Positions 1 through 5,058 of a stretch of 6,552 nt of DNA are shown here, piece by piece. The notes under the pieces were generated by a model that worked only from the letters and a program-made list of their open reading frames with translations, did not search any database and was not told the origin of the DNA. The DNA lies in assembly GCA_001302725.1 (NCBI GenBank), contig LIZU01000071.1:1-6552 (forward strand). The letters are read 5' to 3'. Position 1 is the stretch's first letter. Each line of letters starts with the position of its first letter. Made by a program: the position numbers and the translations under genes. The stretch is from a candidate division Zixibacteria bacterium DG_27 (GTDB lineage: Bacteria > Zixibacteria > MSB-5A5 > DG-27).

Positions 1-115
1 GATGTTTCCAATCCACAATTCTACAGCAATTTATCGAACCGGGAAGCGAAAAGACTTAGCCTGCACACCAATCGGTCAACGACCTCTCAAAGCCGTAACT
101 GCTCCCGGATGAAGC
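1..115 (-). other. Leader of a leftward transcript leaving the window; no gene resolved
   Basis: This stretch lies downstream of the leftward promoter at 116-144 and would be the 5' leader of a gene beyond the left edge. Two pairings are visible: 39-47 (CCGGGAAGC) can pair with 101-108 (GCTCCCGG) with one bulged base, and inside that loop GGTC/GACC (74-77 with 81-84) makes a small hairpin with a 3-base loop. I do not recognise a riboswitch, tRNA or T-box here. On the plus strand one frame stays open from base 1 to a TGA at 151-153, but the encoded residues resemble no family I know, so I do not call it a gene. Confidence 0.25.
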
Positions 116-144
116 AATTTAACTTCCAATTTCAACGCTGTCAA
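116..144 (-). promoter_or_regulatory. Leftward sigma70-like promoter
   Basis: Read on the minus strand there is a perfect -35 box TTGACA (139-144), a 17-base spacer and a -10 box TAAATT (116-121, four of six consensus bases). Transcription would start near base 108 and run left out of the window. It points away from the trpB2 operon, so it serves whatever lies to the left. A short dyad (145-166) sits immediately upstream. Confidence 0.5.
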
Positions 145-166
145 GCGCTTTGAAGGGGTCTAGCGC
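145..166. repeat. Dyad GCGCT/AGCGC upstream of the leftward promoter
   Basis: GCGCT (145-149) is the reverse complement of AGCGC (162-166), with 12 bases between. It abuts the -35 box of the leftward promoter (139-144), a position where an activator or repressor could bind. Five-base arms are short and can arise by chance, so this is a weak call. Confidence 0.2.
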
Positions 167-179
167 AACAGAAATCGTT

Positions 180-211
180 GAAACAGGGATCAAGGGTTTG
201 AGTCCTGTTTC
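180..211. promoter_or_regulatory. Long imperfect dyad overlapping the rightward -35 box
   Basis: GAAACAGG (180-187) and CCTGTTTC (204-211) are perfect 8-base inverted arms. The pairing continues inward with a G-T wobble (188/203), one A-G mismatch (189/202) and TCAA/TTGA (190-193 with 198-201) around a GGGT loop. The right half covers the -35 box (198-203) and part of the spacer of the rightward promoter, which is what an operator would do. It could instead be a hairpin in a transcript coming from the left: a T-rich stretch follows it, but not a clean T-run. Confidence 0.4.
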
Positions 212-226
212 TTGTTAAGCTCTAAT
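198..226 (+). promoter_or_regulatory. Rightward sigma70-like promoter
   Basis: TTGAGT (198-203, four of six -35 bases) is separated by exactly 17 bases from TCTAAT (221-226, five of six -10 bases). A start site near 233 is expected. Its transcript would run toward the intrinsic terminator at 303-327, defining a possible short RNA. It lies back to back with the leftward promoter at 116-144, about 54 bases apart between -35 boxes. Promoter-like matches of this quality also occur by chance. Confidence 0.4.
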
Positions 227-232
227 AGTTCT

Positions 233-327
233 GTGAAAATGATCTTTTCACAACTCTTGTGGTGTCTAAAGGAATCCACCAGACCCAAAACAAGTGGGCA
301 GCCCCCGGCCTCTGCCGGGGTTTCTTT
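233..327 (+). ncRNA. Candidate small RNA, about 95 bases
   Basis: The interval from the expected start of the rightward promoter to the end of an intrinsic terminator forms a compact unit without a convincing reading frame. Near its 5' end TGTGAAAA (232-239) and TTTTCACA (245-252) form an 8-base stem with a 5-base loop. In the middle CTTGT-GGTG (256-264) can pair with CACC (277-280) and ACAAG (290-294), leaving a 9-base bulge. The 3' end is the terminator hairpin. It runs toward the end of trpB2, so it is convergent with that operon. I do not recognise it as 6S RNA, tmRNA, SRP RNA or a known riboswitch. An ATG at 239 opens a frame that passes through the terminator to about 457, with no ribosome binding site and no recognisable product. 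The call rests on promoter, terminator and fold only. Confidence 0.3.
303..327 (+). terminator. Intrinsic terminator, rightward
   Basis: CCCCGGC (303-309) and GCCGGGG (314-320) form a perfect 7-base G+C stem with a CTCT loop, followed directly by TTTCTTT (321-327). This is the classic shape for the plus strand. On the minus strand the same hairpin is followed by GCTGCCC and only later by a short T-run, so it is a poorer terminator for the trpB2 operon. Confidence 0.6.
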
Positions 328-353
328 GACAGCTCCCCTTTTAGAGCTCTGTC
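328..353. repeat. Bulged hairpin GACAGCTC / GAGCTCTGTC
   Basis: GACAGCTC (328-335) pairs with GAGCTCTGTC (344-353) if two bases on the right arm bulge out; the loop is eight bases and T-rich. It lies between the terminator and the two-tier hairpins and shares the CTGTC motif that opens both of those. It could be part of the same repetitive cluster. Confidence 0.3.
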
Positions 354-390
354 GGAGCCGAAACCCGCCGCGGCGGGTGAGTCCCGACAG
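349..390 (+). repeat. Two-tier hairpin element, copy 1
   Basis: The outer stem is CTGTCGG (349-355) with CCGACAG (384-390). The inner stem is a 16-base perfect palindrome (363-378) built on CCCGCC/GGCGGG. Between them lie unequal internal loops holding CCGAAA on the left side and GAGTC on the right. An alternative nesting pairs AGCCGA (356-361) with TCGGCT (391-396). The reverse complement of 401-447 has the same architecture and the same CCGAAA, with changed but still paired stem bases, so the two are probably inverted copies of one element. No coding function is visible. Confidence 0.5.
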
Positions 391-400
391 TCGGCTTTCA

Positions 401-447
401 CTGTCAGGACACGTCCCCGCCCGGGGCGGGGATTTCGGTCCTGACGG
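401..447 (-). repeat. Two-tier hairpin element, copy 2 (inverted)
   Basis: The outer stem pairs CTGTCAGGAC (401-410) with GTCCTGACGG (438-447), ten pairs including one G-T. The inner stem is CCCCGCC (415-421) with GGCGGGG (425-431) around a 3-base loop. Read on the minus strand the left internal loop carries CCGAAA, as in copy 1. The minus-strand form lies on the 3' side of the trpB2 message and has no T-run after it, so it would stabilise an RNA end better than it would terminate transcription. Confidence 0.5.
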
Positions 448-463
448 AACTGCTTAGAGTTCC
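446..463. repeat. Short hairpin GGAACT / AGTTCC
   Basis: GGAACT (446-451) and AGTTCC (458-463) are perfect 6-base inverted arms with a 6-base loop. It fills the space between copy 2 of the two-tier element (sharing two bases with its outer stem) and the heptamer array. It is probably another structured piece of the trpB2 3' untranslated region. Confidence 0.35.
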
Positions 464-562
464 CTATCTCCTGTTCCCTGTTCCCTGTTCCCTGTTCCCT
501 GTTCCCTGTTCCCTGTTCCCTGTTCCCTGTTCCCTGTTCCCTGTCCCCTGTCCCCTGTTTCC
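464..562. repeat. Tandem 7-base repeat array, CTGTTCC on plus strand
   Basis: Ten perfect consecutive copies of CTGTTCC span 471-540. They are flanked by a variant CTATCTC (464-470) and by two CTGTCCC units plus a degraded unit (541-562). On the minus strand, the sense of the trpB2 message, this reads GGGAACA repeated, so about 12 GGG or GGGG runs are spaced regularly, matching the G3-N4 pattern of a G-quadruplex. The unit has no stop codon in any frame, so all frames stay open and give the same seven-residue repeat; frames that run through it are by-products, not genes. The array begins 8 bases past the trpB2 stop. Arrays of this type commonly differ in copy number between strains. Confidence 0.9.
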
Positions 563-570
563 GATTCTGG

Positions 571-1872
571 TTACGCCAAACCCAGGACCTCCCGGTATCC
601 CGGCATATCCAGAAAGCCGTGCCCGCTGACGTTGAAGGCAATCACCTTCTCTTCCCCGGTCTTTTTGCACTTCAAGGCCTCTTCGATGGCGCAGGCGATG
701 CTGTAAGCCGACTCCGGGGCGGGCAGATAACCCTCGCTCTGAAGGAAGATCTTCGCCAAATCGAAAACCTTCTTCTCATCCTGAGGGTAAGCGATGGTGT
801 CGAGATAACCCTTATTCCTCAAGAGGCTCAAAATCGGCGAGCAACCGTGATACCTCAAGCCGTCCCCCTTTATCGGCCCCATCTCGATTTTGTGTCCTAA
901 GGTATACATTTTCAGAAGCGGGGTTTGCTCCGCATAATCGGCAAAGTCGTAGCGGTATTCTCCCTGCAGGTTCGGCGACACCTGGCTCTGGGCCGCGATG
1001 AATTTCGTCTTTTTCCCCTCTTTCAACACATCGTGCACAAAGGGAATGGCAAAGCCCCCGAAGTTGCTGCCTCCCCCCAGACAGGAGATGACCAGATCGG
1101 GATAATCGCCGAAGATCTCGAACTGCTTCTTGGTCTCCAGACCGATGATGGTCTGATGCATCAGGACGTGGTTGAGAACCGAACCTAAGCAATAAATCGC
1201 CCTCTTGTCCTTCTTGGCATCCTCCAGCCCCTCCGAGATTGCGATCCCCAGGGAGCCGTTGTGGTTGGGGTTTTTCTCGAAAAGGGAACGACCTACATCA
1301 GTTTTATCGCTCGGGGAGGCGTTGACCTCGGCACCGTACATCTCCATGAGGCTACGGCGGTCGGCTTTCCAGTTGTAAACCGCCCGCACCCAGAAGACGG
1401 TGCACTTCAGTCCCGCCAGGCTGGCTCCATACGCTAAAGCGGTTCCCCACTGGCCAGCGCCGGTCTCGGTGGTCACCCTCTCGTAGCCCTCCTCCCTGGC
1501 GTAAAACGACTGAGCAATGGCGGTGTTGACTTTATGACTCCCCGTGGGGCTGAAGAATTCTCCCTTGTAGTACATTCGTGCCGGGGTGCCGAGTCTTTTC
1601 TCCAGGCTCAAAGCTCGAAACAGTGGTCTCGGTCTCCCCGCCTGCATGTAAAGGTCAATCAGGTCTTCGGGAATGTCGATCCATCTCTCGGTGGAGAACT
1701 CCTGCTTCAGACATTCCCCAATCAAGAGTTCTGGCAGAGCCTTAATGCGGGATTCTCCCGTCTCGGGATCCTGAGGCGGTGGCAACTGCTCTGGAAGGTC
1801 GGGAAGGATGTTATACCATCTTTTAGGCATCTCCTCCGGTGGTAGGGTTACCTGTCTTTTCTCTTTGGGCAT
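571..1872 (-). CDS. trpB2: Tryptophan synthase beta chain, TrpB2 type (433 aa)
   Basis: This PLP enzyme condenses indole with L-serine to give L-tryptophan; it is cytosolic. The PLP-binding lysine is K114 in TGSHKVN, the catalytic glutamate is E136 in ETGAGQWG, the phosphate-binding loop is GGGSN (256-260), and the C-terminal cofactor loop is SGHG (416-419). ETGAGQWG in place of the ETGAGQHG of TrpA-partnered enzymes, the extended N terminus and 433 residues instead of about 400 mark the TrpB2 group. That group usually acts without TrpA, and no trpA is seen here. The ATG has AGGAG a few bases upstream, and the gene starts 15 bases after the tnaA stop, so the two are almost certainly co-transcribed. 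Known roles of TrpB2 are indole salvage and tryptophan synthesis; a serine-deaminating role is also conceivable. The frame is intact. Confidence 0.93.
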   Translation of the reverse strand: MPKEKRQVTLPPEEMPKRWYNILPDLPEQLPPPQDPETGESRIKALPELLIGECLKQEFSTERWIDIPEDLIDLYMQAGRPRPLFRALSLEKRLGTPARMYYKGEFFSPTGSHKVNTAIAQSFYAREEGYERVTTETGAGQWGTALAYGASLAGLKCTVFWVRAVYNWKADRRSLMEMYGAEVNASPSDKTDVGRSLFEKNPNHNGSLGIAISEGLEDAKKDKRAIYCLGSVLNHVLMHQTIIGLETKKQFEIFGDYPDLVISCLGGGSNFGGFAIPFVHDVLKEGKKTKFIAAQSQVSPNLQGEYRYDFADYAEQTPLLKMYTLGHKIEMGPIKGDGLRYHGCSPILSLLRNKGYLDTIAYPQDEKKVFDLAKIFLQSEGYLPAPESAYSIACAIEEALKCKKTGEEKVIAFNVSGHGFLDMPGYREVLGLA

Positions 1873-1887
1873 GTCGACTCCTATTTA

Positions 1888-3261
1888 CTAAATCTCCTCA
1901 AACTCTACGGTGAAAATACGCAACTTCGGGGGTTCGTAAATCGTGCGCAGGCCTCGAACCTCGTTCCTCTTCTTCTCTACCTTCCTGAAAACCTCGGCGA
2001 CGTAATCGAGGTGGGAGCGGGTGTAAACCCTCCGGGGAATCGCCAGGCGGACCAGGTCCATCGGGGCTGACTTGACCTTTCCGCTCCGCCTGTCAACGTG
2101 TGTGTACACCGCGCCTCCGAACTCGCAGCTGCGAATTCCCCCCTCCCGATAGAGGGCCACAGTCAGGGCCTGCGCCGGGAACTGCTTTCGGGGAATGTGA
2201 GGCAGGTAACTGCCCGCCTCTACATAGGCAGCATGTCCCCCGGTCGGATTCATGACGGCAAGACCTACCTTTTCCAAAAGTCTCCCCAGGTATGCTACCT
2301 GATTCACCCGGAAATCGAGGTAGTCCTCCTCCAGCCCCTCGCGAAGACCGCGAGCTATGGCCTCTAAATCTCTGCCCGCAAGACCTCCATATGTGGGGAA
2401 GCCCTCCAGCAATATCAGCAGGTCAGAGATCTCCGTCGCTAACTTGTCATCGTTTAGCGCTATAAACCCGCCGATGTTGGAGAGTCCGTCCTTTTTCGCC
2501 GACACGGTGCAACCATCGGCGTAGGAAAACATCTCCCGGGCAATCGATTTGACCGAACGGCGAGCGTAACCCGATTCCCGCTTCTTTATGAAATATGCGT
2601 TCTCCGCATAACGACAGGCATCGAAGAGGAGCTTTATGCCGTGACGATGAAGGATTCTGCTCGCCGATTTTATGTTTTCCATAGAGGCGGGTTGTCCGCC
2701 TCCGCTGTTGTTGGTTACCGTCATTGTCCCGGCAGGGATTCTCTTCTTGCCGTATTTCTTGACGAGCCTCCTGAGCTCCTCTAAGTCCATGTTCCCTTTG
2801 AAGGGATAATCGCTGTCGAAACTCTTCCCCGCCTCGGTGATAAAATCTAATGCGATGGCTCCCTGACGTTCGATGTTAGCGCGGGTAGTGTCGAAGTGAG
2901 TGTTCGAAGGGACGATATCCCCTTTCTTCAAGAGAGTGGTGAACAGCAGATTCTCGGCGGCTCTCCCCTGATGAACCGGGATGACGTGCTTGAAACCGGT
3001 TATCTCCTTTATGGTGTCGACGAAGTGGTAGTAATTCCTGGAGCCGGCATAGGCTTCGTCCCCCTGAAGTAGACCCGCCCATTGATTATCTGACAGAGCC
3101 GAAGTGCCGGAGTCGGTCAAAAGATCGATGTAGACATCCTCGGATCTCAGCCTGAAGAGGTTGAACTTCGCCTCGCGGATCTTCTTTTCTCTCTGTCCCC
3201 GTGAGAGAAGCTTGATCGGCTCGATGGTCTTTATTCTGTAAGGTTCGGGGATGGTTTTCAC
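1888..3261 (-). CDS. tnaA: Tryptophanase / tyrosine phenol-lyase family beta-eliminating lyase (457 aa)
   Basis: This PLP enzyme would split L-tryptophan into indole, pyruvate and ammonia (or tyrosine into phenol, if a TPL). From the GTG at 3259-3261, residues align one to one with Citrobacter TPL: Y71, D214, R217 and the Schiff-base lysine K257 in SAKKD. Overall it looks more TPL-like (QWAG, GDEAYAGS, FSYADGC, GGLAGRD). Specificity residues differ: position 124 is Asp, as in tryptophanase (Thr in TPL), and position 381 is Phe where TPL needs Arg. The position that is His463 in E. coli TnaA and Phe448 in TPL is Ile (residue 449 here). I favour tryptophanase, with unsure substrate. An upstream in-frame GTG at 3307-3309 would add 16 residues, but these are encoded by a hairpin repeat; the inner GTG has GGAG at the right distance and gives the family's N terminus (PEPYRIK). 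trpB2 follows 15 bases later. Confidence 0.88.
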   Translation of the reverse strand: MKTIPEPYRIKTIEPIKLLSRGQREKKIREAKFNLFRLRSEDVYIDLLTDSGTSALSDNQWAGLLQGDEAYAGSRNYYHFVDTIKEITGFKHVIPVHQGRAAENLLFTTLLKKGDIVPSNTHFDTTRANIERQGAIALDFITEAGKSFDSDYPFKGNMDLEELRRLVKKYGKKRIPAGTMTVTNNSGGGQPASMENIKSASRILHRHGIKLLFDACRYAENAYFIKKRESGYARRSVKSIAREMFSYADGCTVSAKKDGLSNIGGFIALNDDKLATEISDLLILLEGFPTYGGLAGRDLEAIARGLREGLEEDYLDFRVNQVAYLGRLLEKVGLAVMNPTGGHAAYVEAGSYLPHIPRKQFPAQALTVALYREGGIRSCEFGGAVYTHVDRRSGKVKSAPMDLVRLAIPRRVYTRSHLDYVAEVFRKVEKKRNEVRGLRTIYEPPKLRIFTVEFEEI

Positions 3262-3265
3262 CTGA

Positions 3266-3272
3266 TTTCTCC
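3266..3272 (-). promoter_or_regulatory. Ribosome binding site deciding the tnaA start
   Basis: On the minus strand GGAGAAA ends a few bases before the GTG at 3259-3261, with seven bases between GGAG and the start codon. No comparable site precedes the upstream GTG at 3307-3309. Together with the fit to family N termini this fixes the start. Confidence 0.75.
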
Positions 3273-3277
3273 AAGAT

Positions 3278-3333
3278 GGAAGACTGAAGTCTTCCGCTAC
3301 ATCATTCACTGTAGCGCAGACCCTCAGGTTTCC
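3278..3333. repeat. Twin head-to-head GTAGC-headed hairpins (REP/BIME-like)
   Basis: Two 23-base units face each other across a 10-base spacer (3301-3310). The minus-strand unit (3300 down to 3278) is GTAGC followed by a perfect 7-pair stem GGAAGAC/GTCTTCC with a TTCA loop. The plus-strand unit (3311-3333) is GTAGC followed by GCAGACC/GGTTTCC with a CTCA loop, one mismatch and one G-T pair. The units agree at 16 of 23 positions, and at two stem positions both partners change together, keeping the pair. A 5' GTAG followed by a hairpin, in inverted pairs, is the form of REP sequences handled by RAYT transposases. No such transposase lies in the window. The pair sits in the tnaA leader, just upstream of its ribosome binding site. 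Confidence 0.55.
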
Positions 3334-3403
3334 AAAATGACAAAAGGCTATTCATGTGGATCGACAAATGCGAGTTATCCTCTCGAAGTCTCAACTGCTA
3401 GAA

Positions 3404-3937
3404 TTAAACCTTGCCCCCCAACGATTCGAAGTTGGCGAAGTCAGCATGATTGATGAGTATGGCCTCGACGCTGCGATAGCCACCGTCCCCCTCGTGGGCA
3501 TGGGTAGCAATGATATGCACGACCTCATCAGGAAGTCCATTCTTGTAAGCCAGATTGGCCCCGGAGAAGGGGTGTCTCAGCAACCTGCCACTTTTGCTTT
3601 TGGAAATCTTCCCACCGGATCTGGAATACTCCAGCAACTTGCCGACGTCGTGAAGTAAACCACCGGCGACGAGAATGTCGAAATCGATTTTTACCCTCTC
3701 TCCGTAGAAATCCTTCATGGTAACGGCCATCATCAAGGCGGTGTTGGTAACTGCCCGGGTATGCTCAATTAGGCTCACAGGACAATCGGGAATGAGGAGG
3801 GTGAAGGGGACCTCCTTCAAATCCTCCTGGGACCAACCGCCCAATTTGATGGCCTCCTCCCAGGTGGCGATGACTTTTCCCTTTAAATCCTGGTCTTTTA
3901 TCTTCTCGATCTCTGGAAGCTGTTTTGCTAGCTCCAT
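3404..3937 (-). CDS. HD-domain phosphohydrolase, substrate unknown (177 aa)
   Basis: This is a soluble protein with a single HD metal-dependent phosphohydrolase domain. The expected metal ligands can be followed in order: H59, the H96-D97 pair in LLHDVGK, H122, H146/H148 and D166. Such enzymes hydrolyse nucleotides, cyclic nucleotides or other phosphoesters; the sequence does not say which. About 45 N-terminal residues before the first ligand are charged and helical-looking. I chose the ATG at 3935-3937 because GAGAGG lies nine bases upstream; an ATG at 4006 in the same frame lies inside the asparaginase coding region and has no such site. The gap to the asparaginase stop is 22 bases, so the two are probably co-transcribed. 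A 142-base gap with hairpin repeats separates it from tnaA. Confidence 0.82.
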   Translation of the reverse strand: MELAKQLPEIEKIKDQDLKGKVIATWEEAIKLGGWSQEDLKEVPFTLLIPDCPVSLIEHTRAVTNTALMMAVTMKDFYGERVKIDFDILVAGGLLHDVGKLLEYSRSGGKISKSKSGRLLRHPFSGANLAYKNGLPDEVVHIIATHAHEGDGGYRSVEAILINHADFANFESLGGKV

Positions 3938-3959
3938 TGCCACCGACCTCTCTGAAAGG

Positions 3960-5015
3960 TTACTCCAAGGCGAACTTCGGTTTGATATGCCCGATTTGGC
4001 GACCACTCCAGTTTTCGATCTTGGGGGAATAGAACCGCTCCAGTTTCTGCAGCTCTTCTTCTCCCAGGACCTCCATCTGTCTCAAAAGCTCCAGCATCGC
4101 CGGGCGGACCGCTCTGGTGGCCCCATCTTCGATCTTCAGGGCCGCGCCCAAACGGCTATCGACCAGACCGACACACTGCAATCCTTCCGCCCCTGCCTTG
4201 GAGATCAGTTTCCCCGGGACCATCTTCATCAGCTCGTAATCGAATCTCTCCTCGCCCGATACCATCTCCGGATATTCCAACATAGCCCGGCTGATGGTGG
4301 AATAAGCCTTGGCAGTCTCTTTGGGGACGGAGCTCGGAGACAAGAGAGTGGCAAAACCCCGGGCGATATTCTTCAAGGGCAGGGCGTACACCGGAGCGTT
4401 GCAGCCATCGATCCCACGGCCGATTTTCTCAGCGGGGAAATGACAAACTTCCGCGATCGCCTTCAGAATCGTCTTCTGGGTGGGATGGTTCCAGTCCAGG
4501 TAGTTCTCGATCTCCCAGCTTTTGAACATTGAGAGCGCCAACATCGCGGCATGCTTTCCAGAGCAGTTGTGTTGCAGCGGTCTGAAGACCTCTCCGGCTA
4601 GCGGGCTGAGTCCTTTGGCGGCGTAATAGTGGGGAGTATGGGTTCCGCATTGTAGGTCCGACTCTGACAGTCCGATTTTGTCCAAAATCTCCGCCACGGT
4701 CTGGACATGCTGCTCCTCGCCGGAATGAGAGCCCGCCATTATGGCGATCTCCTTGTTGGTGAAGCCGAACTTCCTGGCAGCTCCCGATTCAACTACAGGA
4801 ACAACCTGAAAAGGTTTGGCCGTAGACCGTAAGAAGGTGAAGAAATCCACATCTCCTATTTGATGATGTATCTTCCCTCCGGAGTCAACCACGACGGCAC
4901 AGCCGCGGTGAATCGATTCCACCACCTGCTCGCGGTAGACCAAGACCATCACCTTCGGACCGATCTCGGCTTTTGACTCCGCCTCCTCCAACTTTAGTCT
5001 CACCTGTCTAACCAA
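3960..5015 (-). CDS. L-asparaginase, type II / Rhizobium etli-like family (up to 351 aa)
   Basis: It hydrolyses L-asparagine to aspartate and ammonia. It belongs to the Asparaginase_II (PF06089) family typified by the R. etli enzyme ReAV, unrelated to E. coli AnsA/AnsB. Counting from 5015, the Ser-Lys pair is S64 and K67 in RSTAKP, the second nucleophile serine is S96 in AGSHSGE, and its lysine is K273 in SKAG. The metal-site residues are C151 and K154 in NCSGKHAAM and C205 in DGCNAP. All key residues are present. The start is uncertain: 5015 is a TTG without a clear ribosome binding site, while the ATG at 4949 would give a 329-residue protein beginning just before VESIHRG, where relatives usually begin. 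There is no signal peptide, so it is cytosolic. It lies 43 bases or more after sucD and 22 before the HD gene. Confidence 0.88.
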   Translation of the reverse strand: MVRQVRLKLEEAESKAEIGPKVMVLVYREQVVESIHRGCAVVVDSGGKIHHQIGDVDFFTFLRSTAKPFQVVPVVESGAARKFGFTNKEIAIMAGSHSGEEQHVQTVAEILDKIGLSESDLQCGTHTPHYYAAKGLSPLAGEVFRPLQHNCSGKHAAMLALSMFKSWEIENYLDWNHPTQKTILKAIAEVCHFPAEKIGRGIDGCNAPVYALPLKNIARGFATLLSPSSVPKETAKAYSTISRAMLEYPEMVSGEERFDYELMKMVPGKLISKAGAEGLQCVGLVDSRLGAALKIEDGATRAVRPAMLELLRQMEVLGEEELQKLERFYSPKIENWSGRQIGHIKPKFALE

Positions 5016-5058
5016 ATCAAAACCGTTACTTCACCGGCTCAAGTTTCGAAAAGGAAAC

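Noticed and set aside
232..252. CRP/FNR-type operator TGTGA...TCACA
   Set aside because: The half-sites are 11 bases apart rather than 6; it is better read as an RNA hairpin.
239..300. trp leader peptide (attenuator) starting at the ATG at 239
   Set aside because: The trpB2 operon runs in the opposite direction and ends before this point, there is only one Trp codon, and no ribosome binding site is present.
1..300. tRNA gene suggested by GGTTCGA (minus) and GGGTTTGAGTCC (plus)
   Set aside because: Neither has a matching T stem, anticodon arm or acceptor stem at the right distances.
349..447. K-turn motif in the two-tier hairpins
   Set aside because: Copy 1 has GA on both sides of the internal loop but copy 2 does not, so the tandem G-A pairing is not conserved.
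464..562. CRISPR array
   Set aside because: The units are 7 bases in direct tandem with no spacers.
222..670. Minus-strand frames reading through the heptamer array
   Set aside because: The 7-base unit has no stop codon in any frame, so open frames there are automatic; they give a simple seven-residue repeat and overlap the trpB2 end.
3262..3309. Longer tnaA start at the GTG 3307-3309
   Set aside because: The 16 extra residues come from a palindromic repeat, there is no ribosome binding site, and the inner GTG restores exact alignment with family N termini.
3938..4006. Longer HD-protein start at the ATG 4006
   Set aside because: It would overlap the asparaginase end by 47 bases and lacks a binding site, whereas 3937 has GAGAGG nine bases upstream.
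3717..4532. Plus-strand 271-residue open frame
   Set aside because: It lies opposite the HD and asparaginase genes, which have recognisable motifs; its own product resembles nothing and it has no promoter or binding site.
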